Below are positions 10,601 through 22,600 of a DNA stretch of 64,000 nucleotides, one piece after another. Position 1 is the first letter of the stretch. Every line of letters begins with the position of its first letter. The notes under the pieces were generated by a model. The model was not told where the DNA came from. It did no database searches and saw only the letters and a program-made list of their open reading frames with translations. The DNA comes from Epiperipatus broadwayi (Eukaryota > Onychophora > Udeonychophora > Euonychophora > Peripatidae), in assembly GCA_028023455.1 (NCBI GenBank), contig JAQFVV010012446.1:5891501-5955500 (forward strand). The letters are read 5' to 3'. The translations under genes and the position numbers were made by a program.

Positions 10601-13600
10601 AGGTCTTTTCACATCAAGTTTCTTTCATCCATAACCTCTCTGCTTCACATTACTCCAAGACTTCCTTATTTTATCAATATCTCTTATATTTGATCTTTTT
10701 CTAAGACTTTTACAATCTCTTGGAATTTAGTTTAAGACTTCAATTACCTATCTATTATCATTTTTTCCAGCAGTTATGTCCATCCTAGCATTTCAGGCTC
10801 TTAATTCTTTCACTGATGACAGTAATGCCTGTTTATTCTCATATCCATATATTTTATTTTCTATTTTTTCTTGTTACTCCCAACATATATTTCTGCCAAT
10901 TTTGTTGAGGGCCTGAAGTCTCTGTATTGTTCTTCTATTAAATATCCAAGTCTCTGATCCATAAGTAAGAACTGATAAGACACACCTATTAAAAATTTTT
11001 TCTTTCAACCACGTAAACGTGTTTCCATTTAATATTAAGTTATTTGCGCTAGAAGAACTCTATCCACATTTAATTCTGTGATTAATTTCATCCATTATGT
11101 ATCTATCTGTATTGATGGTATGACTTTGGTATTTGCACTTGTTAATGTGTAATTCACATTTATCAATCTTTATTTGATGTACTTATTTGTCTCTTATATA
11201 ACTTTTTTTAATATTTGGATATAATCTACTGTACTGAAACCACTTTTAAATTCAGTTTGTATGTTTATTTTAGTTAATCTCCGATAATGCGTTACTTCTT
11301 AAATATTATAAATCTATGTGCACTCTCCTGCAGTAAGACACTATCTTTCTCCTGCAATGGGTTAAATAGATTTGTACAATTGAATATTTGATTATAACAT
11401 CAGGCACACAATAGACTCAAGCCCTGATTTAAGCATGGTCTGTAAGAGTTGGTGTATATAGAATGTACGTTCTAAACTTAAGTGATTCACTTAAGTTTTT
11501 TAAACTCTTACCGATGGGGGGAGAGTGTGCGTAGATTTATAATATTTATGAAATAGCGCATTATCAGAGATTGACTTTCGTTTGAATAATTTCAAAGTTT
11601 TCAGAGTTTTATAATTAATAGGTTTAATAGCATAAGTAAAAATTAAAACAACAAATACTCCAGGTGGCCTAATTAAAAAGAGATTATATAGAAAGTTTGG
11701 ATTAATATCAGATGTAGAGAGAATATCACATAGAGGATGAGTTGCAGGAACAACTAACCAATAAGAATTTGTTACAATAAGTGTAATTATAAAACAGGCA
11801 AAAACTCTCCATATAGTTATGTGCTAACAGTTATGTGCTAGCATGAGATGGTGATCATGTGATGTTTAGAAGTCTAATTATCATAGAGAGTGTTCTCATT
11901 TTATTTTGTAATCTCCCTGCAAACTAGGTATTAATCTTGATGTTTATTGTATATAGTTTTATTCCATTTGCGCAATCCTTTAGATGTATTTAGAAATTAA
12001 CCTGTGTATATATTGTATACTGTATTGTTTCATTTTTCAATATATTTACAATTTAAATACAATTTATCCAAACCGCTTTGAACACTTTTTAGCAAAATCC
12101 TTTAATGTACATATATACTTACAGCTTAAGTTTTGACTGTCCTGCAGTCTTCTTCAAAGTAGTTTGGATAAATTGTATTTATAAGATATTACAGCAAAAT
12201 AAAGGAAAGGATGATTTTGGTAAAATTTCTGATATTTACAATTTAATATCTATGCTCAGTATACTAAGATATACTTATTAAAAAAGATACGTTTATTTGC
12301 AATCATTACATTTTGCCTTATATAGTTAATGTTCTCATGACTCCCTAAGTCCTAGTGAAATTTAAACTGACCTACATAAGAGCACTTGGGCCAATTAATC
12401 ACTAATGACTGGACAATATTATTGGAAATTACAATGGCAAATAAGACTAGAAGGTGAAAGAAGTTCCTTGATAATATTAGGCATGAGTGTTCAAAGGGTA
12501 AAGCTAAAAACAAAATCTTTTGAGATGATTGTTCGATTAATGTGTAGGATGTATCTAGCAGCAAATAAATAATGGCATTATTAAATAAACTATCAAAGTA
12601 TTCTAAAGATTCAAGAGAAATTATGATTTTTTAATTCCTTGTCAGTCACAGGAAAACATATTCCAGAAATCTTTGAAGCGCTTTGAAGAGACATTATTTA
12701 ATTTTCTTTATTATTTCATTTATTAAGGAAATATCTATATAACGATGAACTTATTTGAATCCGGTTAGAGTTTAACTTTGTTATTAAATTAAGATTGCCA
12801 GGGTCATTTTATTACATTACAAACATTTCCTTTATTGATTGTGGTTTTTTTCTTCTAAAATTTATTCATATATTGTTGTAGAGATGTTTTCTGTCAGTAC
12901 CATCTTTTTTTGTCCAGAAGCAACACCCATATTATAAATAAATTAGTGCATTTATTTTAGTTTTATTTTATTTTCTGATAATTATAAATATTTTCTTTAT
13001 ATTTTTTTAGGTGGACTTACTTAGAATTCTTTAATCGGTATAGAGTCCTATCAAAATCCAAAGATATCAAAAGAAATGATATGAAAAAAACATGTGAAAA
13101 TATTTTGGATAAAATTATTAAGGCAAAAATCTTACAATTTTTTTTTTATTTTTTTTTTATTTATTGTATTTAATCGAATATAAATGTTTATACACATAAT
13201 TTTTATTTTTGAATATCTAGGATGCTGATAAATTTAAATTTGGCAAAACAAAAATATTTTTTCGAGCAGGTCAAGTGGCTTATCTCGAGAAGTTGCGTTC
13301 AGATAAAATGCGTGCTTGCTGTATTCTTATACAGAAGCACGTAAGAGGGTGGCTGCACTACAATCGCTATAAACGCATGCGATGGGCTGCCATCCAAATT
13401 CAACGCTACATCCGTGGATTCCTGGCTCGAAGGTAAGCTTTAAAAATGTTTTATTTTAACAAATTAATATATAAATTTTTTTTTTTATGTAGTTAAAATG
13501 ATATAATAATAATTTTTTATTGCATAAATTCCAGATTATCAGAATTTATTAATATCAAGTCAAAATCTAATGTTTTTTTAAATTATTTTCTTTAAATTTA

Positions 13601-16600
13601 TTCAAATACATTATATTTGCGCATGTATGTAAATGTATGTTCAAATCATTCTCCTAAACATTGTTATTTCAGCAATGCCCTCTGTGAATAAACAGCATGG
13701 CTCAAAAGATTTGAGTCGTGCTGTTTGAAGTTCAGACTTCATATTTATTCACAGAGAACGTTGCTGAAATAACATAATAATTGCTTTGAACATTTGCATT
13801 TGGATTTTCTTCTAGCGATATGCATTGGGATATTTTTGTAAAAAAATCATTTATATAATGGAAATTAGAAATCGATAGACTTGAGATTAAGTTTTGCCTT
13901 TTTTTTTTTAACTATAGTGGAAAAATTGTTCATCAGTTTTTCAATTCAAATATCATAAGTTGAAGACTTTCTAGAAAAATATTTTTAATAATAATTGTTT
14001 AAATTTCACATGACATTCTCTGTTTTCATTAAAATAAATAATCGAATGGCTTTATTGCTCGAGAGATCGTAAGAAGTATATTCTCTTATTCTTCTCTTTC
14101 ACTATCTTTGCATATCTTCATATATTCATATATATGTATTGCTTATAATAGTTATTTCATATACACTTCAATGCAAACAAGTTTTCTTAAAATCTTCTTT
14201 ATTTTCCTTACAGTTTCGTCTGTCCAGCAGTCTGATGAGACTGCTGGACAGTCGAAACTGTAAGGAAAATAAAGAAGGTTTTAAGAAAATTTATTTCCAT
14301 TGAAGTGTATATGAAAGAACTGTTATAAGCAGTGTATATATATGAGATCGTAAGAAGTTTGAGCACCGAAAATAGCAGTACTAGAATCGATCCAAGAATC
14401 TTATACTTTAAGATTTTACATTCTGCCACTGTACCAAACCATGCAAAGCAAAAAAAGAATTGAATGGATTTATTGCTCGGCAATTTTTAAGAAGATTTAG
14501 GGTGGTGGAAGTGCCAGAATTGGAATCAATCTGAGAATCTTATGTTAAACCATGAAGTGGGGAGAGTTTATTATTTACAATGTATTTATATATCGGACTA
14601 TTTCCATCATCTAATATAAATATTGAATGTCTTAAGAAAAATTTAACTTTATTAAATATTCCAAATACATTCAATTGTTAATAATAACACAAAGGTTATT
14701 ATATTCACATCATTTTGAGAAGTATTATTCTTCCCTCGCCTTACCAGTGTCAGTACTAGCATGGGAATCAAACCTGGACACTTAGATTTTTGAATATTGA
14801 ATTTTAAGGTAATGCTCTAACTGAGCCTCCTGCCAAAGGCAACAATCAATAGAAATTTCATATACTTATCTATGAGGTTCCTCCTGATTCCTCCACTTTT
14901 TCTTCTTAAGAGCAAAGTTGATTAGTGGTCTCCATACATTATGTATATCCACACTAGGTTGATATATCAGATTGTTTGCCATTGTTATGTGAACAGCTTT
15001 ATTCTCTATCCAATATGTTTGTATTTTTTTCTTCAAGAAGTATAATAACTATTCTTTCTTATCGCATTGCCAAATGTATACCATATAATACTAAATTGTC
15101 CAAGCACTTTACTACTGTTACACAATGCTTTATTTACCACCCTGTTTTACAGTTTCGCTTGCCCCAGCAATCTTCTTCTGAACTACAACATAATACAAAT
15201 ATGTAAATATAAATATACATGAACATATAATTTATATTCTATATATACATCTTATAATATCTTTTAATTTACATTATTATCATTCATATCTTAATAGATT
15301 GATTTCAATTATTTCCCTACCTTCACAAAATTGAAGACTATCTGTCTTGTAACTCAGGATTTCACTGCCATTCACAGTACAAATCATTTCAAACATTTCA
15401 ATAGCAGTTTTATCCAAATTAAAACATAATTTAATATTAGTATTTTATTCCGGAGCAGGTTACATTTTATGTTCACAACTTGTGATCCAGAAATGTTAGC
15501 ACCTTAAGATTTTTGTGTGAATAACGAAATGATGCCGCTATGGATTACACTGTCTGTTTTTTTTTTCATGCTATTATCAAAATTTTACCTACACCATTAC
15601 AAAAAATGATTTCTCTAAATTTCTTTGGGAAGATTATACGGCTATGAATATAGAGTAAACATACTCCAAAAGTGCTAAGCTAAACGTTATTTGTGAAAAT
15701 TTTTATTAACTTCATCTATATACGTTTAAAGCGTATTATAAGTATAAATGCTTTAAATAGAATTACGTTTGCTTATTTGTTTTACTGATTACAATCTTTA
15801 AATAAAGATCAGCTACTCACAAATGGCTATTTCAGTTGCAAGTTGGAGAGAAAAAAATAAAATAAAACAAAAATAATAGTTCATTAGAAATGAGCTTAGC
15901 AATGATTATAAAACCAGAATCTGTGATATTTTCACATCAAACATGCTGGTCCATTATTCTGTGTTTACATGATATTTTTTTAAAGCTCTTTACAATGTCT
16001 TTGAGATAATCCTTGTGATATGAGATCTACCTCCCTGTGAAAAACCATGCTCAAGTCACTATAAGACACTCATTTAGGAAATCTTGCATTATTTCTTTGT
16101 TGCACATACCCAATTTAATGAAAGTGAGATTTTATATAACAATGGACTCTATTGTGTCACATGCAACAAGTTGAAGAACATATTGATTAACTGGTCTTAC
16201 GATCTTCTAATTGCATTTTTAAAGTTTTACAAAATTTCCTTAAATTAAACTTTTCTAATGACTTTATGTTACAGAAATAAGATGTCCAAGTTTCACTTCC
16301 ATATAACAGATTGGTAAAATAACAACATTATAAGTAACCATTTTAACTGCAGTACTTATTTGACTGTCATGAAAAACTTTATCTTGTGACTTATTAAAAT
16401 ACCATCATCACATTGAGTCTGTACTGAACTTCTGCATCTAAGTCCAACTTTCTACGTAAAAAAAAAAAAAAAAAACTGCCAAAATATTTAAACTGCCTTC
16501 AAACTGATAATTATCCATGTTAAAAGTTGCTAAACATTTTTCTTTCACCACCAGGTTTTTTGAGCATTAATTATTAAACCAAAGCCTTTATATGTAGCAT

Positions 16601-19600
16601 TCGAAACACTAAGTACATTCGGTGGATCATTTTTTGAATTGAAAAAAATACCGCAATCCTCAGCCCATTGAATATCCACAATCCAAGAAGCCAAAGTTCT
16701 GGATTTTGCTTTTAATCAATTCAAATTAAAAATTCCAACATCATATCTGTGTTGCATCTCAATCCCTGATTTATTAAAATGTCTTTAAATAGTTCCAAAG
16801 ACCACATTCATAAATAAAATCTAAAAATAACAAGCTTAAATAATAAATGTGTTTTCCTGAAGGTTTGTGAAGATGGTATTTTATTGTATTTATATATTGG
16901 ACTACTTCTATCATCTAATATGAGTATTGAATATCTTTAGAAAAACTTAACATTATTTAAATATTCCAAATGTATTCAACTATTAGCAATAGACACAGGT
17001 TAGTATACACACAACATTTCGAGAGGTAGTATTCTTCCCTCTTCTTGAAGTAAAGCTAGCGTGACCAGTGACAGTACTAATGTGGGATTCAAACCTGGAC
17101 CCTTAAATTCTTGAATATTGAAGTTTAAAGTAACACTCTAACTAAATGACCCATCCTGCCAAATATGTGCATAACATTTTTCAGAGTATGCAAAACTGAG
17201 TAAAGCGTCTGACTTTTTGTATTTATATATTGGTATTTCCATCATCTAATATAAGTATTAAATGTCTTTAGAAAAATTTAACTTTATTTAAATATTTCAA
17301 ATACATTCAACTGTTAGTAATAGCACATCCAACAGGTTAATGTATGCGCAATGTTTTGAGAGAGAGATTATTCTCCCCTCTTCTTTGGGTGTTGCTGGCC
17401 TGATCAGTGACAAATACTAGCATGAGAATTGAATGTAGACCCTTAAATTCTTGAATATTGAAATTTTAAGGCTATACTCTAAGCAACTGGGCCATTCTGC
17501 CAAAGGCAACAGTCCATAGAAATTTCATACATTTATCTATGAGGTTTTTCCTGATTTCTCCACTTTTTCCTAAGAGCAAAGTTGAATAATGGTTTCCATA
17601 CATTATGTGTAGTCACACTAGGTTGACTTATGTAGTTGTTTGCCACTGTCATGTGAAAGACATTTAATACTTATATTAGATTATGGAAATAGTGCAATAT
17701 ATAAAGACAATCAAGTTCCATCTTCACAAACCTTCAGGAAAACACTAAATATTCAGTACGGACCCAATACTATATCAAAGGTTAGACATTATGACAAATT
17801 ATGTCTAAAGTTGGCTGAAGTAGAAAATCATTTAACTTTCTTATGTAAATGTAAATCTGAAGGGATAGTTCCTAAGAGTTTGCAACTAAAACTTCCAATT
17901 CCCTCTCAGAGGGCTGAGAAAATTACTTAGAAAGCAAGCAAAGCCTTGTTAAGAGAAAAAATAAAAGCTCAAAGATTTTCCAATTATCAAACCTTGCATT
18001 CTATTAATAATGTACAATGTTTTCTATAAAATAAACTTACTGATGAAGACTTCACAAGAGTTTCTCTAACAGTAAGAAAATCATGTTCTACGTTACATGA
18101 AAAAATGAAAGAATGTCAAAAGAAAAAAAAATCTTGCAAACCTAAATGGACATATCAAAAATCATAATGTACCAAGCAATATACCAGCTTCATCTGTTAT
18201 AAATCTCAGTTCTAAACACCTAACAGATGCTGAAATTTCAGTTCTTGAAAAAGGATTAAACTTTGCCATAACATCTTCTAATATTCCTTTATTAGATATA
18301 ATGGCAGCCACTGGGGCAACAGAATTACACTGGAGAATAAATAAAAACACTTGACAAGCAACAAAAATTGAAGAGGAAAGCAATTAAATGTCTCAAAGTA
18401 GATAAATCTATAATTATTCTCCCTGCCGACAAAGGCAATGTAACAGATGTAATTGATACAACTGATTATGACAACAAAATACAAGAACTCCACACAGCAG
18501 ATCAATACAGAAAAGTGGCAAAAAAATCTGATACCAAATACAGAAATAAAGTTACAAGCATTACTCAGAAAGCATCACAGGTATTTCAGTGATTCAGAAA
18601 AAAGCAAATGACAATAGAAAGAAATAGTAAATCAATGTGTCTGATATGTCTGGAGAGTGTTTCACTTAATAAAGAACACAACTTTAAGAGGCACTATTTA
18701 TCAAAACCTTTGGATTACAACAAAATTGTTTGGGGAAAAATAAATATTTCAATAGAAAACTTGAACAGGAGCTTCATTAAGTAGCTGACATGTTTTATAA
18801 AAAGTACAAACAAGTCAAAAAAAATTGAAACCATTTTCTGAAAGGAGTTTATAAAAGGTTGCATCTTAGTTGCTGTAAAATTTCTGTCCAGAACATAAAA
18901 AGAAATTTGAGAACGTAAATTTGTCATGAAGAATAGTTACGAGGCAAATTGGAAAAATTGTCATTAAATGTGGGACCGTTATTAATAATAATGATGTTAC
19001 TTTATTTTTAATTCGCAAAAATATTATGGCACCTGTTTTAAAAGGGAAAATTTGAAATTGGGTTGCCAGTTGAAAAGATTGCCCATTTCTAATGAATAAG
19101 CATAAATTAAATTTTTGATCAAATATAGCAACCTGATTTTTAAGTTGATAATTTTGTATGGCCCAGGAATGATATTATAAATAGCCTATGACAGAAAAGG
19201 TTTCCTGTCACTGGTTTAATAGATAAAAAAAAATTATTGAAAATTAATTTGCATATTATTTTATTCTCCTCTCTTTCAATAAATATAATTCAACTTCATT
19301 TCCTGAAATTCCTATTTCTAACAAACACATCCCACACATCTAAGAATTAATACCAACATTCTCACACACAGATATATTAATCTCAAACTTAGGCCCATTT
19401 AATCTTCTTTAAATTTATTTTACTATCAAATTTTGGTAGTAATCTCTCCACTTCTGCCTGTCTGTTCATTTCCTTTCAAACTAATAATCACAATCATCAA
19501 ATTGCTTTACTATTTTTTTTTTTTAATTGTAACAAATCAATATCTTTACTTCATATAAATTTCTCCACAATTCTCTCCATACAGTAGTGCCCCCCCCCCC

Positions 19601-22600
19601 CCCCCCCCCCCACCCCAAACTCCAACTCCTTCTCCACCCAGTGGAAGCTATGGTAATCAATGGGTGTCAGAAATTGTGAATTTAAATTCCTATCTAGTGT
19701 CTACTGACTCAATATCCCCGGATTAGTTTCTAGCTTATGGCTATCATCTAGATCTTTGAATCAACTGCCTTTTACCTATTTAATCAACTATAAAGTGCAA
19801 TGAGTATCTATTGATTACTATAGCTTGCACTCTACTATATGGAGAGAATTGCCACTCTTTTAATAGCTTGTGCAAAGTTGAAAAGTAGTAGTCATGTGAT
19901 GTTATAATGGTTTAATACCAATCCTAGTCAAAAAATGTTGGTGACTAACCAAAGAAACCAAAATACTGTATATAGATACTGAACTTCATTCAGATCTGTA
20001 GACTACACAAGCAAATTAGCTTGGATTGAAAACATTATTGTGTTTTCATTTGGGTTCCTTGCTTTATAGTTGTCTAAATGGATAAAGGATAACAGCTGGA
20101 GAGTATGTTAGATACAAAGGAGTAGGGGCATTGATCTCAATTACAAGGCTCTTCATTGATGACAATCATAAGCTAAAAACTAGTCTGGGGATATTGAATG
20201 AGTAGGCAAATAGATAAGAATTTAAATGCACAAACCTAGCATCTATCGTTTACTATAGCTTGCAATGGGTAGCATTACTCTATGGAGATAATTGCTACTA
20301 TTTTAATAGATGGTCCTAGGATAGAAGCGGTGTTCATGTAATGTTATAATGGTTTTTTTTTTTTATCAGTAATCAAACTTTTGGCATTTTTAACTTTGAC
20401 ACCTAATTCATCAGATAAATACATTAATATTACCAATTATCCCTAATCCAGATATAAACTTTAAATAATTAGTTAAAGATTAATCTCTAGTTTTTTAACT
20501 AAGCGTAATCACATAAAATGAGTCAATTTCATCTCTCTTTTTCCTTATGTAATCTCTTTTTTAGTATACTGTATTTAAAACTTTCTCCACCACATTCTTG
20601 AAACAGAAGAATAAAGATATCTGAAAAGAACCTATGGCTCACAAAGTTTAGATCTGGACTAGAGATAATATCTAGTTTAATAAATGATTAATAATAATCA
20701 TAAATCTATTAATCTAAATTGGTTGGTGTCAAAGTTGTTGGTGCATAAAGTTTGACACCTGTAAATCAAAATATAATAATTTGGTATTAATAAATACTGA
20801 ACAAATAACAGAAAAGTTTATGACTTGTCGAAACTGAAGAGTACCGATTCAGCATAAAATCCACATCTTAGGGATCATTTGTGTTTTTCAGAACAAATAG
20901 TGGATAAATGTAAAATGTTGTGACTTGGGACAACTGAAGACTGTTGGTTTAGTATGAAATGCATATCTTGGCAGTCATTTGTGTTTTTTAGTTATCTTTA
21001 TTTATATATTTCAAAAATGTGTAGTGGAGCGGTAAATTTTAAGTATATCTAAAAAGAGATATTATATATTGGAAAGAAAGAAATTGGGTTTATTCGTGTG
21101 TTTATGTTTAATTTTTTTTTAAAAAATTAAATATTCATCTTTAATTGAAAATGAAAATTTATATTTGGTGTAAAGATAATCTCTAGTTTAATAAATGATT
21201 AGTAATAATCGTCAATGAATTTATCTGAATTGGATGTTATCAAAGTTGTGAGAGCAGAAAGTTTGACACTTGTAAATCAAAGTGTAATAATTTGATATTA
21301 ATAAATGCTGAACAAATGATGAAATCGTATGCAAGAAGAAGTTGTAACTTGGGCTAACTGATGAGTGCTAGTTCATCGCGAAATGCATTTTGGCGGTTAT
21401 TTATCTTTTTCAGAAGTTTTTATTAATATTTTCAAGAATATATTATAAAGTCGAAGTTTTAATTATATCTTAATATATATATACTAATGGATATTTTATT
21501 TGTATTATAGACAAATATTGAAACTATAATGGATTATAGTTGCTTTGCAGTCTTGTTTATAAAGAAAAAGTTGAAACTGTTCAGATGCTTATACAATCTG
21601 TTAAAACAGTATAACCTTCCCTTTTCCACTCCCCCCCCTTCCCCCCCCCCCCCCCCCCCCCCCCCCCCACCATATTTTTCTTCTTTAACCCCCCCTTCTT
21701 CTCCCCCCCCCCACCTAAAAAACCAAAAATTACCTTTTTTTTAAAATTTTTTTTATTTATTATTTACATATTATAGCCCCTTTTTTTTTAAATTAATTTC
21801 AAAACAACCAATATTTTTTTTTCCTTCCCCACATAATTTAAAAAAAAAATCCCCCATATTTTTGCATTTAATGTATTTTTTTATCAAACTCTCTATACAG
21901 TAGTGTCATCCAGTGCAAGCCTTAATAATCAATAGATGCAAGAAGTTTTGTACATAAAATACTTATCTAGTGCCCATTCATCCAATATTCCCAGACTGGT
22001 TTGTAGTTGTGGGTTTCATCAGTGAGAGCAGTCTTGGATCTGAGAACACTGAACCTATATTTTAAGATTTAATGCTTCCCTCCAGTAGCCACTTTTTACC
22101 TATTTGTTTAATTATAAAACTATGAGTCCAAGATGAAGACACAATAATGTTTTCAAACCAAGCTCATTCCTGCCCATAGGATGATGGTGGCTGTGGTTTT
22201 AAAAAAACCCAAGATACCAAAATGTATAGATACTGAATTGAGTTCAGATCTATATGACTATACAAGCGTATGAGCTTCAGTTGAAAACATTATTGTGTTT
22301 TCTTCTTGTCCTCATAACTTTATAGTTAACTAAATAGGTTTTAAAAGGTGTCTGCTGGAGGGTTGCATTAGATCCCAAGACCTAGGTGCAGTTTTCTCAG
22401 ATCCAAGGCTCTTCACTGATTAAAGCCACAAGCTAGAAACTTGTCTGGAAATACTAGATGAGTAGACACTAGTAGGGATTTTATGCACAAATCTTCTTAC
22501 ATCTATTGATTACTCTGGCTTGCACCGACTGGTGCTACGCTGAGTAAAGCTTGTGTAAGCATAAACAATGGTGATCATGTGATGTTTAGTGATTTAATAC

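Larger units (their letters stand above)
19585..20350. repeat. hammerhead retrozyme-like repeat (family B), inverted arrangement
   Basis: A minus-strand piece (19620-19800, hammerhead at 19714-19756) is followed by a plus-strand monomer with its own hammerhead (20149-20192) and a partial second monomer ending near 20350. Body blocks shared with 22.5 and 62.6 kb include TGATTACTATAGCTTGCA, CATGTGATGTTATAATGGTT and GAAAACATTATTGTGTTTTC. A C22 tract lies at 19589-19611. Noncoding. Confidence 0.65.
20640..21420 (+). repeat. tandem array carrying family F hammerheads
   Basis: Two direct copies of a head segment (20665-20825 and 21170-21340; shared CTCTAGTTTAATAAATGATT, GTTTGACACYTGTAAATCAA, TAATAATTTGRTATTAATAA) each precede hammerhead motifs: 20826-20880 and 20927-20980 after the first, 21350-21398 after the second. 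Core-to-core spacings are 100 and 424 nt. Confidence 0.6.

Noticed and set aside
13123-13165. Read-through extension of exon 3 to a downstream GT
   Set aside because: It would insert a run of Phe/Tyr/Ile into the conserved converter just before FGKTKIFF, unlike any family member.
21529-21744. Proline-rich 71-codon ORF
   Set aside because: It is the translation of C and T homopolymers and has no sequence complexity.
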